From assembly GCA_028824415.1 (NCBI GenBank), contig JAPPDX010000093.1, forward strand, positions 1 through 64,000: 64,000 nucleotides of DNA. The letters are read 5' to 3'. This DNA is from a bacterium (GTDB lineage: Bacteria > Actinomycetota > Acidimicrobiia > Acidimicrobiales > CATQHL01). The translations under genes and the position numbers were made by a program. Numbering within the stretch: the first letter of the stretch is position 1; each line of letters begins with the position of its first letter. Positions 53,430-63,694 of the stretch are shown here, in pieces. The notes under the pieces are model-generated. The model was not told the DNA's origin. It saw only the letters and a program-made list of their open reading frames with translations, and did no database searches.

Positions 53430-53969
53430 TCACTTGGCGGCCTTGCCGGCCTTGCGGCGGACATACTCACCGGCGTAGCGGATGCCCTTGCCCTTGTACG
53501 GCTCGGGCTTGCGCAGCGCCCGGATCTGCGCGGCCACCTGCCCGACCGCCTGCTTGTCGATTCCGAGCACCCGGATGGCGGTTTGGGACGGTACCTCGAA
53601 GGTGATCCCTTCAGGTGCCTCCACCGCCACCGGGTGGCTGAATCCCAGCTGAAGTTCGAGCGTGCCGGGACCCTTGGCGGTGGCGCGGTAGCCGATGCCC
53701 ACGATCTCCAGATCCTTGCGGTAGCCCTCGTGGACACCGATGACCATGTTGTTGAGGAGCGCCCGGGTCAAACCGTGCAGCGCACGCGACTCGCGCTCGT
53801 CATCGGCCCGGGCCACCAGCAGTGTCTCCCCCTCCTGCTGCACGGTGATCACCTCGGGCACGCGATGCTGCAGCGTGCCCCTGGGACCCTTGACGGTGAC
53901 GTCGCCGCCGGCGATGGCGACCGACACCCCCGACGGGAGCGGGATGGGCGACTTGCCTACACGGGACAC
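53430..53969 (-). CDS. rplF: 50S ribosomal protein L6
   Basis: [52 protein letters not shown]. Confidence 0.97.
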   Translation of the reverse strand: MSRVGKSPIPLPSGVSVAIAGGDVTVKGPRGTLQHRVPEVITVQQEGETLLVARADDERESRALHGLTRALLNNMVIGVHEGYRKDLEIVGIGYRATAKGPGTLELQLGFSHPVAVEAPEGITFEVPSQTAIRVLGIDKQAVGQVAAQIRALRKPEPYKGKGIRYAGEYVRRKAGKAAK

Positions 53970-53976
53970 GGCACAC

Positions 53977-54378
53977 CTACCACACGTAACAGAGGATCTC
54001 GCCGCCGATCCGGCGCCGGCGGGCCTCCTGGTCGGTCATGAGACCCTTGCTGGTCGACACCACCGCCACGCCGAGGCCACCCTGGACCCGCGGCACGCCA
54101 TCGGCCTTCGTGTACACCCGCAGACCCGCCTTGGAGACCCGCCGCAGGCCGGAAATGACCCGCTCGCGGTCCGGCGAGTACTTCATGTCGATGGTCAGCG
54201 TGCGGCCGGGGCCGTCGCCGTCGCTCACCTCGTAGCCGCCGATGTACCCCTCGCGCCGCAGCACCTCGGCCAGGGCCTCCTTGAGCTTCGAGGACGGCAT
54301 CCGCACCTCCTCGTGCATGGCCACGTTGGCGTTGCGGATCCGGGTCAGCATGTCGGCTATGGGATCTGTCATGGTCAT
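53977..54378 (-). CDS. rpsH: 30S ribosomal protein S8
   Basis: [36 protein letters not shown]. Confidence 0.97.
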   Translation of the reverse strand: MTMTDPIADMLTRIRNANVAMHEEVRMPSSKLKEALAEVLRREGYIGGYEVSDGDGPGRTLTIDMKYSPDRERVISGLRRVSKAGLRVYTKADGVPRVQGGLGVAVVSTSKGLMTDQEARRRRIGGEILCYVW

Positions 54379-54392
54379 TCTGCGACAACCCC

Positions 54393-54578
54393 CTACCAGC
54401 TCGCCTTGGTGAGACCGGGAATCTCCCCGGCGTGGGCGAGTTCACGCAGACAGACACGACACAGTCCAAAGCGCCGGTACACCGAACGTGGCCGCCCACA
54501 CCGGCGGCAGCGGGTGTACGCCCGCACCCGGTACTTCGGCGTGCGGGCCTGCTTGTTGATCAGTGCCTTCTTTGCCAT
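54393..54578 (-). CDS. rpsZ: 30S ribosomal protein S14 type Z (zinc-binding)
   Basis: [64 protein letters not shown] 54578. Confidence 0.96.
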   Translation of the reverse strand: MAKKALINKQARTPKYRVRAYTRCRRCGRPRSVYRRFGLCRVCLRELAHAGEIPGLTKASW

Positions 54579-54631
54579 GTCGTCACTTTCGCCAGTTCGT
54601 GTGTCGGATCTTCCGGATGCCCGCGGATCGC

Positions 54632-55198
54632 TCAGCGGGGGTCCCGCCGGAGCGGGAAGCCGAAGGCCTCCAGCAAGGCCTGCCCTGATTCGTCGTCTGT
54701 CGCCGTCGTGACCAGGGTGATGTCCATGCCGCGGATGGTGTCGATCTTGTCGTAGTCGATCTCGGGAAAGATCAACTGCTCGGAGACGCCGAAGGAGTAG
54801 TTCCCGTTGCCGTCGAAGGAGTTGAGGGGCAGGCCGCGGAAATCGCGGATGCGCGGGATCGCCAGATTGATGAGCCGGTCGAAGAACTCCCACATGCGGT
54901 CGCCGCGCAGCGTCACCTTCACCCCGACCGCGTTCCCCTCACGCAGGCGGAAACCGGCGATGGAACGCTTCGCCCGGGTGGTCACCGGACGCTGCCCGGA
55001 AATGATGGTCATGTCGGCAATGGCACCTTCGAGCAGGCGGGCCTGGCGGGACGCCTCGCCGACACCCATGTTCAGAACGATCTTCTCCAGGCGGGGTACC
55101 TGCATCACGTTCTCGAGCCCGAGCGACTCCTGGATCCGCTCGCGCAACTCGTCCCGGTACAGCTGCTTCAGTCGCGGGGCCACCGCCGTGTCGCTCAT
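54632..55198 (-). CDS. rplE: 50S ribosomal protein L5
   Basis: [40 protein letters not shown]. Confidence 0.97.
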   Translation of the reverse strand: MSDTAVAPRLKQLYRDELRERIQESLGLENVMQVPRLEKIVLNMGVGEASRQARLLEGAIADMTIISGQRPVTTRAKRSIAGFRLREGNAVGVKVTLRGDRMWEFFDRLINLAIPRIRDFRGLPLNSFDGNGNYSFGVSEQLIFPEIDYDKIDTIRGMDITLVTTATDDESGQALLEAFGFPLRRDPR

Positions 55199-55515
55199 GG
55201 GATGTCCGCCCCGGTGCGGCGACAGATGCGCACCTTGTCACCGTCGGGCGTGATCCGGTAGCCCACGCGGGTGGGCCTGCCGTCCTCGGGGCTGATGACC
55301 GCCACCCGGGAGATGGGAATCGGCATGTCCTTGTCGATGATCCCCCCCTGCATGACGCCGGCCTGGTTGGGCTTGCGGTGCTTGCGGACCACGTTGACGC
55401 CGTCCACGAGCAGGGTGCCCTTGGTCGGGAAGACGGCCGAGACGACCCCCTCCTTGCCCCGATCCTTGCCCGAGAGCACGACGACGCGGTCGCCCTTGCG
55501 GATCTTGGCCATCAC
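55195..55515 (-). CDS. rplX: 50S ribosomal protein L24
   Basis: [39 protein letters not shown]. Confidence 0.96.
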   Translation of the reverse strand: MMAKIRKGDRVVVLSGKDRGKEGVVSAVFPTKGTLLVDGVNVVRKHRKPNQAGVMQGGIIDKDMPIPISRVAVISPEDGRPTRVGYRITPDGDKVRICRRTGADIP

Positions 55516-55880
55516 AGCACCTCCGGAGCCAGCGACACGATCCGCATGAATCGCTTCTCGCGGAGTTCCCGGCCCACGGGACCGAAGATGCGGGTCCCCC
55601 GGGGCTGGTTGTTCTCGTCGAGCACGACCGCTGCGTTCTCGTCGAATCGGATATAGCTGCCGTCAGGGCGACGCTTCTCCTTGCGCGTGCGTACCACGAC
55701 GCACCGCACCACGTCACCCTTCCGCACCTTGGCACCGGGAATGGCGTCCTTGACCGTCGCCACGAACACGTCGCCGATCGAGGCGTAGCGGCGCCGGGAG
55801 CCACCGAGCACCTTGATGCAGAGAACCTCGCGGGCGCCGGAGTTGTCCGCCACCCTGAGGCGCGTCTCCTGCTGGATCAC
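55512..55880 (-). CDS. rplN: 50S ribosomal protein L14
   Basis: [33 protein letters not shown]. Confidence 0.97.
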   Translation of the reverse strand: MIQQETRLRVADNSGAREVLCIKVLGGSRRRYASIGDVFVATVKDAIPGAKVRKGDVVRCVVVRTRKEKRRPDGSYIRFDENAAVVLDENNQPRGTRIFGPVGRELREKRFMRIVSLAPEVL

Positions 55881-55892
55881 CCCTGCCCCCTC

Positions 55893-56216
55893 TCAGCGCG
55901 CCCGCTCGAGGATCTGTACGAGCCGCCAACGCTTCTGCTTGGACAGCGGGCGGGTCTCGGCGATCCGGACACGGTCCCCGACGCGCAGGTCGTTCTCCTG
56001 GTCGTGGACGTACAGACGCTTGTGGCGCCGAACCGTCTTGTTGTAGCGCCGATGACGGACCTGCTCGGTGACGACCACGACTGCGGTTCTGTCCATGGAC
56101 GCCGACGCCACGACCCCCTCACGGGTCTTGCGACGGTTGCGCTCCACGGACGCGGAGGTCTCAGCGGCGCGCGACGGCTCCGGCGCGTGGTCTGTCGACG
56201 GTGCTTGCTCAGCCAT
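55893..56216 (-). CDS. rpsQ: 30S ribosomal protein S17
   Basis: RKTREGVVASASMDRTAVVVVTEQVRHRRYNKTVRRHKRLYVHDQEND. Confidence 0.95.
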   Translation of the reverse strand: MAEQAPSTDHAPEPSRAAETSASVERNRRKTREGVVASASMDRTAVVVVTEQVRHRRYNKTVRRHKRLYVHDQENDLRVGDRVRIAETRPLSKQKRWRLVQILERAR

Positions 56217-56517
56217 CGCGGCGGCGCCTCCTCTTGAACACCCGTGCGCCCTCCTCGGAGGAGTCCTCGGCGGCGCCGGGTTCGGTGGCCTCGACGGCCT
56301 GGTGAGCCATGGCCTCTTCGGCGGCGTCGATCTCCCGGGCGCGGAGCTCGGTCATGATGCGCGCAACCTGCCGGCGGGAGTGCGCCAGCAGGTTCATGTT
56401 GTCGAGCTGCCCCGTCACGAACTGGAAGCGCAGGTTCGTGGACTCGTCCTTCGCCTCGTCCAACATGCCCAGCAATTCGACGTCGCTCAGTCCGTTCAAC
56501 GACTTGGATCGGGCCAT
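56209..56517 (-). CDS. rpmC: 50S ribosomal protein L29 with C-terminal extension
   Basis: LNGLSDVELLGMLDEAKDESTNLRFQFVTGQLDNMNLLAHSRRQVARIMTELR. Confidence 0.93.
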   Translation of the reverse strand: MARSKSLNGLSDVELLGMLDEAKDESTNLRFQFVTGQLDNMNLLAHSRRQVARIMTELRAREIDAAEEAMAHQAVEATEPGAAEDSSEEGARVFKRRRRRDG

Positions 56518-56519
56518 GA

Positions 56520-56936
56520 CTACACCGCCTGGTGGCGGGTCACGAAGCGGGCCCGCACGGGGAGCTTCTGGATGGCGCGCTCGATCGCCTCACGCGCCAC
56601 GACGGGGTCGGAGTAGGAGAGCTCGAACAACACACGGCCGGGGCGCACCACCGCAACCCAGCGTTCGGGGTTTCCCTTTCCGGAACCCATCCGGGTCTCC
56701 GCCGGCTTCTGCGTGACCGGCTTGTCGGGGAAGACGTTGATCCACACCTTGCCGCCGCGGCGGACGTGGCGGGTCATGGCCACACGGGCGGCCTCGATCT
56801 GGGGCGCCGTGATCCAGCCCGGCTCGAGAGCCTGGATCCCGTAGTCGCCGAAACTGACCGTGGTCCCGCCCTTGGCGACACCCTTGGTACGGCCGCGATG
56901 GTGCTTGCGGTGTTTGACCTTCTTTGGCATCAACAT
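56520..56936 (-). CDS. rplP: 50S ribosomal protein L16
   Basis: [41 protein letters not shown]; start 56936 or 56930. Confidence 0.97.
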   Translation of the reverse strand: MLMPKKVKHRKHHRGRTKGVAKGGTTVSFGDYGIQALEPGWITAPQIEAARVAMTRHVRRGGKVWINVFPDKPVTQKPAETRMGSGKGNPERWVAVVRPGRVLFELSYSDPVVAREAIERAIQKLPVRARFVTRHQAV

Positions 56937-56938
56937 GA

Positions 56939-57868
56939 TCAGTCGGCATCCCCCGGTCGGAAGTGGGGCGTCTCGTGCTGCTCGCGGGAGGCGCGCTCGA
57001 TCTCCTCCTCCTGCTCGAGGAGGCGCTCGAACTCGGCGTCGGCCTCGGCCACGAGCGGGCGCAGCTCCTCCAACTCGGTCGGGAACTCCTGCTCCTCGGT
57101 GCTGGTGGTCGGCGTCGAGGTGGTCCCTCGCCGGCGTGCGGCCGAGGACACCACCTTGCGCGAGCGGGCGGGGCCGGCGGTCTCGCCGACCGCCATGGCC
57201 GCCTCGCGGTTGATCCGCTCGTCGGTGTCGAGACGGTACGGGAGGATGTCACCCTTGTAGGTCCACACCTTCACGCCGATGCGGCCGTAGGTGGTGTGCG
57301 CCTCCCGGAATCCGTAGTCGATGTCTGCGCGCAGCGTGTGCAGAGGCACGCGGCCCTCGCGGTACCACTCGGTGCGTGCCATCTCCGAGCCGCCGAGCCG
57401 GCCGGAGCACTGCACCCGGATGCCCTGGGCGCCCGCCTTCTGGGCGTTCTGGACGGCGCGCTTCATGGCCCGGCGGAAGGCCACGCGGCCCGTCAACTGG
57501 TCCGCAATGCCCTGGGCGATGAGCGCGGCATCCAGCTCGGGCTGCTTGATCTCCTGCACATTGAGCTGTACCCGCTTGTTGCCGGTGATCTTGGCGAGGC
57601 CCGCCCGCAGGCGATCGGCCTCCGAGCCCTTGCGCCCGATCACGATGCCCGGGCGGGCGGTGTGCACGTCGATGCGCAGCCGGTCCCTCGTGCGCTCCAC
57701 CTCGATGCGGCTGATGGCGGCGTGGGGCAGCTCCCCCATGAGATAGTCGCGGATCTTCCAGTCCTCGATCACGAAGTCCTGGTACTCCTGTCGGGTGGCG
57801 AACCACCGGGACTTCCAGTCGGTCGTGATTCCGAGACGGAACCCGTACGGATTGACCTTCTGACCCAT
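56939..57868 (-). CDS. rpsC: 30S ribosomal protein S3 with C-terminal extension
   Basis: [26 protein letters not shown]-type [16 protein letters not shown]. Confidence 0.97.
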   Translation of the reverse strand: MGQKVNPYGFRLGITTDWKSRWFATRQEYQDFVIEDWKIRDYLMGELPHAAISRIEVERTRDRLRIDVHTARPGIVIGRKGSEADRLRAGLAKITGNKRVQLNVQEIKQPELDAALIAQGIADQLTGRVAFRRAMKRAVQNAQKAGAQGIRVQCSGRLGGSEMARTEWYREGRVPLHTLRADIDYGFREAHTTYGRIGVKVWTYKGDILPYRLDTDERINREAAMAVGETAGPARSRKVVSSAARRRGTTSTPTTSTEEQEFPTELEELRPLVAEADAEFERLLEQEEEIERASREQHETPHFRPGDAD

Positions 57869-58464
57869 CAGATCTCCTTGTCGCCGTCGGCGGAATCCGG
57901 CGCGGCGTCCTCTTCGGAGGATTCCTCCGAGATGGCGTCCTGCTCTTCGGCGGCCTCCTCGGCGGCAACCACCTCGTCCTCGTCGCCCGCTTCCCCCTCG
58001 GCCACCTCGTCGAGTTCGGCGGCGCGGCTGGCCTCCACGCGACGGCGCCGAACCTCCGCTGCGGCGCTGCCGGCCCGGCCGCGCTCGGCGCGGGCCTCAC
58101 GCTCCTCAAGCGAGTAGCGCGCCAGCACGATCGTGATGTGGCAGGTCCGCTTCATGATCGGGGTGGCACGACCCCGCGCCCGCGGCCGCCAGCGCTTCAG
58201 GGTCGGCCCCTCGTCGGCATAGCAGACCGCCACGTAGAGCTCCTCGGCGGGCAGGTTCGAGTTGTGCTCCGCGTTGGCGACGGCCGAGTCCAGGCAGCGG
58301 GCGACGGTGCGGGCGATCCGCCGCTCGGAGAACTGCAGGATCTCATCGGCGCGCTCGCAGGACTCACCCCTGATCAGATCGAGGACGGCACGCGCTTTGG
58401 AGGCCGAACTGCGCACGTAGCGCGCAGACGCGCGCGCCGCCGGAGTCGCCACGTCGACCGCCAT
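57868..58464 (-). CDS. rplV: 50S ribosomal protein L22 with long acidic C-terminal extension
   Basis: [74 protein letters not shown]; about 60-aa acidic tail. Confidence 0.96.
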   Translation of the reverse strand: MAVDVATPAARASARYVRSSASKARAVLDLIRGESCERADEILQFSERRIARTVARCLDSAVANAEHNSNLPAEELYVAVCYADEGPTLKRWRPRARGRATPIMKRTCHITIVLARYSLEEREARAERGRAGSAAAEVRRRRVEASRAAELDEVAEGEAGDEDEVVAAEEAAEEQDAISEESSEEDAAPDSADGDKEI

Positions 58465-58742
58465 CAGCGCCTGGCTCCTCGCTCCTGGCCGGCGTGGAAC
58501 CGGAACGTGCGCGTGGGGGCGAACTCGCCGAGCTTGTGGCCGACCATGGACTCGGTGATGTACACGGGCACGTGCTTGCGGCCGTCGTGCACCGCGATCG
58601 TGTGGCCGACCATGTCGGGGATGATCGTGGACCGGCGCGACCAGGTGCGGATGACCCGCCGCTCGCCGGAGTCGTTCAACTCGTCCACCTTGGCGAGGAG
58701 ATGATGATCGACGAACGGGCCCTTCTTCAGGCTTCTGGGCAT
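58464..58742 (-). CDS. rpsS: 30S ribosomal protein S19
   Basis: [46 protein letters not shown]. Confidence 0.97.
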   Translation of the reverse strand: MPRSLKKGPFVDHHLLAKVDELNDSGERRVIRTWSRRSTIIPDMVGHTIAVHDGRKHVPVYITESMVGHKLGEFAPTRTFRFHAGQERGARR

Positions 58743-58752
58743 CGTGAGCCTC

Positions 58753-59589
58753 CTACCGCCGCCGCCCGCGGGTGCGCCTGCGGCGCACGATCATCTGCGA
58801 CGACTGCTTCTTGGGGTTGCGCGTGCGCCCCTCCGGCTTCCCCCAGGGCGAGACAGGATGGCGCCCGCCGGAACTCTTCCCCTCGCCACCTCCGAGCGGG
58901 TGGTCCACCGGGTTCATTGCCACGCCGCGAGTCTGGGGACGCACGCCCTTGTGGCGGTTGCGCCCGGCCTTACCGATCTGCACCAACTCGTGCTCGGCGT
59001 TGCCGACGGCGCCGACGGTGGCGCGGCAGTCGATGGGGACCCGGCGCATCTCGGTGCTGGGCAGGCGCAGAGTGGCGAGGTTGCCCTCCTTGGCCACGAG
59101 CTGGAGGCGGGTGCCCGCCGCCCGGCCCATGCGCCCGCCGGCACCCGGCTTGAGTTCCACGTTGTGCACCACGGTGCCCACCGGGATGTACCGCAACGGC
59201 AGAGCGTTGCCCGGGCGGATCTCGACGCCGGTTCCCGACTCCAGCACATCCCCGACCGCTATGCCGTCGGGCGCCAGGATGTAGGTCTTCGCCCCGTCGT
59301 AGTAGTGCAGCAGCGCGATGCGGCAGGTCCGGTTGGGGTCGTACTCGATGGTCGCAACCTTCGCCGGGACGCCGTCCTTGTTCCGGTGGAAGTCGATGAT
59401 CCGGTAGCGGCGCTTGTGGCCGCCACCGCGATGCCGCGCCGTCTTGCGGCCGGCGTTGTTGCGGCCGCCCGTGGAGGGGCGGGGGGCGAGCAGGGACTTC
59501 TCCGGCGTGCTGCGGGTGATCTCGGAGAAGTCGTGCGCCGTCTGGAAGCGGCGGCCCGGGCTGGTTGGCTTGCGGCGCCGGATGCTCAT
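58753..59589 (-). CDS. rplB: 50S ribosomal protein L2
   Basis: [53 protein letters not shown]. Confidence 0.97.
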   Translation of the reverse strand: MSIRRRKPTSPGRRFQTAHDFSEITRSTPEKSLLAPRPSTGGRNNAGRKTARHRGGGHKRRYRIIDFHRNKDGVPAKVATIEYDPNRTCRIALLHYYDGAKTYILAPDGIAVGDVLESGTGVEIRPGNALPLRYIPVGTVVHNVELKPGAGGRMGRAAGTRLQLVAKEGNLATLRLPSTEMRRVPIDCRATVGAVGNAEHELVQIGKAGRNRHKGVRPQTRGVAMNPVDHPLGGGEGKSSGGRHPVSPWGKPEGRTRNPKKQSSQMIVRRRRTRGRRR

Positions 59590-59592
59590 GAC

Positions 59593-59883
59593 CTACACCT
59601 CGAAGAGTTCGATCGAGTCGCCCTCGGCGAGGGTGACCATCGCCCGCTTCGTGTCGGGTCGGCGCCCGTACGTGAGCCGGCGTCGGTTGCGAATGCGCTT
59701 GCCCTTGCGCCGCAGCGTGTTCACGTTCAACACCTGCACCTCGAATATCTCCTCGACGGCCTTGGCGATCTCGGGCTTGCTGCTCGACGGATGGACCTTG
59801 AAGGTGTAGACGTTCTGCTCCAGCAGCGAGAAGGCCTTCTCGCTGATCACCGGCTCGAGGATCACGTCGCGTGCATCCTTCAC
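59593..59883 (-). CDS. rplW: 50S ribosomal protein L23
   Basis: DVILEPVISEKAFSLLEQNVYTFKVHPSSSKPEIAKAVEEIFEV. Confidence 0.96.
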   Translation of the reverse strand: MKDARDVILEPVISEKAFSLLEQNVYTFKVHPSSSKPEIAKAVEEIFEVQVLNVNTLRRKGKRIRNRRRLTYGRRPDTKRAMVTLAEGDSIELFEV

Positions 59884-60497
59884 GGCTGGTTCACCTCCGC
59901 CAGGGCCGCACTGGTGAAGACGACCACGTCGCTGACCAGTACGTCGTAGGTGTTCAACTGGTCCACCGGCAGGGTGTGCACGCGGGGCAGGTTGCGGAAG
60001 CTCTTGAGCGCGGTGACGTCGTCACGCTCCAGTACCGCCAGAACTCGCCCGCCGGCACCGAGCGCCTCCAGCTTCCGGACGGCGGACTTCGTCGACGGAG
60101 CGTCGAAGCCCCAGTCGTCAACGACGATGATCTTCCCCTCCGCGGCGCGGTCCGACAGCGCCGAGCGCAGGGCCAGGCGCTTCATCTTCTTGGGCGTGGC
60201 CTGCGCGTAGCTGCGGGGCTGGGGGCCATGGGCGATGCCTCCGCCTCGCCACAGCGGCGAGCGGATGGAGCCGTGCCGGGCCCGGCCGGTGCCCTTCTGC
60301 CGCCACGGCTTGCCGCCGCCGCCGCGCACCTCCGAGCGGGTCTTGGTCTTGTGCGTGCCGCTGCGGCGAGCCGCCAGTTGCGCCGTCACGACCTGGTGCA
60401 TGACCGCCACATTGGGTTCGATGCCGAAGACGTCGGAGGTGAGTTCGACCTTGCCGCGCTCGGAGCCGCTGACATCTCGGACGGGGACGGAGACCAT
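59880..60497 (-). CDS. rplD: 50S ribosomal protein L4
   Basis: RRSGTHKTKTRSEVRGGGGKPWRQKGTGRARHGSIRSPLWRGGG. Confidence 0.97.
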   Translation of the reverse strand: MVSVPVRDVSGSERGKVELTSDVFGIEPNVAVMHQVVTAQLAARRSGTHKTKTRSEVRGGGGKPWRQKGTGRARHGSIRSPLWRGGGIAHGPQPRSYAQATPKKMKRLALRSALSDRAAEGKIIVVDDWGFDAPSTKSAVRKLEALGAGGRVLAVLERDDVTALKSFRNLPRVHTLPVDQLNTYDVLVSDVVVFTSAALAEVNQP

Positions 60498-60503
60498 GAT
60501 CGG

Positions 60504-61142
60504 CTAGGCCTGCTTGATGGCGTTGCGGATGACGACCTGGCCGCCCCGGGGGCCGGGCACCGAGCCCCTGACCAGCAGCAGGTTGCGTTCGGCGTCGGCC
60601 TTGACCACCCGGAGGTTCAGGGTGGTCGTCCTGCGGGCACCGTGGTGGCCGGGCATCTTGCGGCCCTTGAAGATGCGCGACGGGGTGGCGCACTGGCCCA
60701 CCGCACCCGGCGCCCGGTGAATCTTGTGGGCGCCGTGGCTGGCCTTCTGGCCGCTGAAGCCGTGACGCTTCATCACGCCGGTGAACCCCTTGCCCTTGCT
60801 GACGGCGGTCACGTCCACCAGTTCGCCGTCGGCGAGGATGTCCACGTTGATCTCCTGGCCCACGGCATAGTCGCTCACATCGTCGAGGCGGAGCTCCACC
60901 AGGCTGCGCCCCGGCTCGCTGCCGTGGCGTTCGAAGTGCCCGCGCTCGGGATTGTTCAGTTTGGCCGCGTCGGTGTAGCCCCACGTGACCTGCAGCGCCG
61001 AGTACCCGTCGACCTCGGGAGTCTTCAGCTGCACGACCCGGCACGGCTCGACGCGCAGGACCGTCACCGGGACGACGCGGTCGCTGTCGTCCCAGACCTG
61101 GGTCATGCCCACCTTCTCGCCGATGATCGCCTTCGTCGCCAT
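60504..61142 (-). CDS. rplC: 50S ribosomal protein L3
   Basis: IIGEKVGMTQVWDD; GKGFTGVMKRHGFSGQKASHGAHKIHRAPG; ATG 61142. Confidence 0.97.
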   Translation of the reverse strand: MATKAIIGEKVGMTQVWDDSDRVVPVTVLRVEPCRVVQLKTPEVDGYSALQVTWGYTDAAKLNNPERGHFERHGSEPGRSLVELRLDDVSDYAVGQEINVDILADGELVDVTAVSKGKGFTGVMKRHGFSGQKASHGAHKIHRAPGAVGQCATPSRIFKGRKMPGHHGARRTTTLNLRVVKADAERNLLLVRGSVPGPRGGQVVIRNAIKQA

Positions 61143-61199
61143 GTCTGGGTGCTGTCGCTCCGTGGCTTCGTGTCGGGGCGCTCGTCGCCCTGACGCGAA

Positions 61200-61228
61200 C
61201 GCTCCGCACGGGCCAACCCGGCGGAGCG
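61200..61228. promoter_or_regulatory. Strong hairpin in the presumed rplC leader
   Basis: cgctccgc-a-cggg-ccaa-cccg-gcggagcg: 8 bp + 4 bp stems with one bulge, 58 nt upstream of the rplC ATG. Confidence 0.5.
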
Positions 61229-61332
61229 ATTCTCGGTTTGCTGCGTGGTTCCCGCCGCCTGCGCCGAGGGCGCGTCGCAGGCCTTCGCAGACGTCGATTG
61301 GATCCCGAAGATCGTTCTCCGGGAAGCGATGC

Positions 61333-61338
61333 ACTATA
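61333..61338 (-). promoter_or_regulatory. Candidate -10 box of the rplC operon (TATAGT)
   Basis: Minus-strand TATAGT in an AT-poor intergenic region; no convincing -35. Confidence 0.35.
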
Positions 61339-61438
61339 CCGGCGACGAGCCCCGATCCCACGCCCGCGCGGGAGCGGGACGGTCTGTGCGGTCAGGCCAC
61401 CCGCTGAGGAATTGCGTCCCGGTGGCGGCCCGCGCCGC

Positions 61439-62509
61439 TCAGGTGAACGGGATGGGTGTCTGGACCCACCACGGGCGGTCGCTGGTGTGGATCTCCGTGA
61501 CCCACTTCACCCACCACAGCCCGCGCCGCCCGGGGGCCACGAGGCGCGCCGGGAAACCGTGGCCACGCGACAGGGGCGTGCCGCCGACGGTGTGAGCCAA
61601 GATCATGTGGCCTGCGTCGCTGAGCGGGAAGCGCCGCGCGTAGCCGGTGGCCGAACGCACCTCGAGGCTGCGCCCGGAGATGTCCGGGCCCAGCAGCTCG
61701 GTCAGCGGCACGCCCTTCCACGTCTGGGTGCTGTACCAGCCGCTGGTGCAGTCCAGCGTGGCCTCCACGGTGCGGCCGTGGCCGATCAGTTCCTGGTAGC
61801 CGACGTCCCGGTTGACCGAGCCCCGCAGGCGCAAGACCCAGTCCTCCGGGTCGATTGTCGGGGGCGAGTCGTCGAGCCACTGCACCACCGGCATCCGGCG
61901 CGGCTCACCGGATCCGACCTCGTGAGAGCCCGTGAAGCGCCGCTCAGCGGCGAAGAACTGCTCGAAGCCGGTTCGGGCCAGCAGCGCGACGCCCGCCACG
62001 GCGAGCGCCTGCAGCGCCGTGCGGCGCGACAGGTCCACCGGGCGGATCCGTTGCGGCCGGCCCACCACGTGCCACACCGCCAGTGGCACCGCTGCGAAGG
62101 CGAAGATGAGGTGCAGACCCATGGCCGACCACACGCCGATCGCCTGCCAGAAACCGAGCGCATGCACGATTCCGGTGGCGAAGGCCCCCGTGACGAAGAC
62201 GCCCAGGGCCATCGAGGCGTACCTGCTGGGACGGCGCCGACGGAGGCCTCGGCGCACGACGGGCACCTTCGGGCGCGCCAATACGAGCACGGTGAAACCC
62301 ACGACACCGTGCATGATCACGATCCAGGCGGTCGAAGCGCCGCCGAGCAGGAACGCACTGGCCCCGGTCACCCACGCCAGCACCAGCATCACGAGCAGAG
62401 CCAGGTTGGTCTTCCGGCTACGGGTACCCGCCCGCTCGGGTGCGGGCAGCCTGGGGCGAGACCATCGGCGAACTGGCCGTTCAGCGGCGGGCCGGTCTAC
62501 TGCGGGCAC
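61439..62509 (-). CDS. Membrane-anchored molybdopterin-dependent (sulfite oxidase-family) oxidoreductase
   Basis: N-terminal four-helix membrane region, then PEDWVLRLRGSVNRDVGYQEL, LDCTSGWYSTQTWKGVPLTELL (conserved Cys), GHGFPARLVAPGRRGLWWVKWVTEI. Confidence 0.88.
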   Translation of the reverse strand: MPAVDRPAAERPVRRWSRPRLPAPERAGTRSRKTNLALLVMLVLAWVTGASAFLLGGASTAWIVIMHGVVGFTVLVLARPKVPVVRRGLRRRRPSRYASMALGVFVTGAFATGIVHALGFWQAIGVWSAMGLHLIFAFAAVPLAVWHVVGRPQRIRPVDLSRRTALQALAVAGVALLARTGFEQFFAAERRFTGSHEVGSGEPRRMPVVQWLDDSPPTIDPEDWVLRLRGSVNRDVGYQELIGHGRTVEATLDCTSGWYSTQTWKGVPLTELLGPDISGRSLEVRSATGYARRFPLSDAGHMILAHTVGGTPLSRGHGFPARLVAPGRRGLWWVKWVTEIHTSDRPWWVQTPIPFT

Positions 62510-62633
62510 TCACCATCGAGAATACCGACCGCCCCGAGGCTCGGGGCCGCGACGAGTGGGCGACCCCGGCGCCCAGCGCGTACCGTTGACGAACCCGAAC
62601 CAGACCGAGCACCGAAGCACCCGAGGAGGCACC

Positions 62634-63599
62634 GTGCGCGCCATCCAGATCTCCGAGAACGGCGGTCCTGAGGTTCTGTCCCTCACCGAGATGCCCGAGC
62701 CCGCTCCCGCTGCCGGCCAGATCGTCGCCGACGTCGCCGCCGCCGGAGTCAACTTCGTGGACACCTATCAGCGAATCGGCCTGTACCCGATCGCAGTGCC
62801 GTACACCGCTGGACTGGAAGGGGCCGGGGTGGTGACCGCCGTCGGAGATGGTGTCACCGACATCGCGGTCGGCGACCGGGTGGCGTGGTGCGGCGGGCAG
62901 GGCTCCTACGCAGAGTGTTGCGCGCTGGACGCCGCCGGTGTGGTGCCCGTGCCCGAAGGCATCTCACTCGACACCGCTGCGGCCGCCATGCTGCAGGGGC
63001 TCACCGCGCACTACCTGGTCGTCGACACATTCCCGCTGGAGCCGGGCCACCGCTGCCTGATCCATGCCGGGGCGGGTGGGACGGGACTGCTGCTGATCCA
63101 GATGGCCAAGCGTCTCGGCGCCGAGGTGTTCACCACCGTCGGCACCCCCGCCAAGGGTGAGCTTGCAGCCGGGGCGGGTGCCGACCACGTGATTCTGTAC
63201 AACGACGTGGACTTCGCCGAGGCGATCGTCGACATCGCCGGACCGCGCCCGCTTGACGTGGTTTACGACGGCGTCGGGGCGTCCGTCTTCGACGCCAGCC
63301 TGGGGCTGCTGCGGCGCCGCGGCACGATGGCCACTTTCGGCAACGCCTCGGGGCCGGTGCCGCCGGTCGCCCCGCTGCGGCTCTCCCAGGAGGGCTCGCT
63401 GTTCCTCACCCGTCCCACACTCTGGGACCACGTCGCCGAGCGCGCCGACCTGCTCGCCCGCTCCGGAGACCTGTTCGACTGGATCGGCGAGGGCATGGAC
63501 GTCCGCATCGGTCTGGAGCTCCCCCTCGCCGAGGCCGCCGAGGCACACCGCCGCCTCGAGGGCCGCGCCACCACCGGAAAGATCCTGTTGCGCCCCTGA
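62634..63599 (+). CDS. NADPH:quinone oxidoreductase (MDR/zinc-less alcohol dehydrogenase family)
   Basis: MRAIQISENGGPEVL, DTYQRIGLYP, GLEGAGVVTAVGDGV, IHAGAGGTGLLLIQMAKRLGAEV; GTG 62634 with GGAGG. Confidence 0.93.
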   Translation: MRAIQISENGGPEVLSLTEMPEPAPAAGQIVADVAAAGVNFVDTYQRIGLYPIAVPYTAGLEGAGVVTAVGDGVTDIAVGDRVAWCGGQGSYAECCALDAAGVVPVPEGISLDTAAAAMLQGLTAHYLVVDTFPLEPGHRCLIHAGAGGTGLLLIQMAKRLGAEVFTTVGTPAKGELAAGAGADHVILYNDVDFAEAIVDIAGPRPLDVVYDGVGASVFDASLGLLRRRGTMATFGNASGPVPPVAPLRLSQEGSLFLTRPTLWDHVAERADLLARSGDLFDWIGEGMDVRIGLELPLAEAAEAHRRLEGRATTGKILLRP

Positions 63600-63694
63600 C
63601 CCCCACCGGCGGCCGGTTCCTCGAGGCCGCCTCTTTCGTCAGGAGATCGCGCCCCTGACCAGCCGGCCACGCCAGGGGCGTAGTCTCCGCCCCG

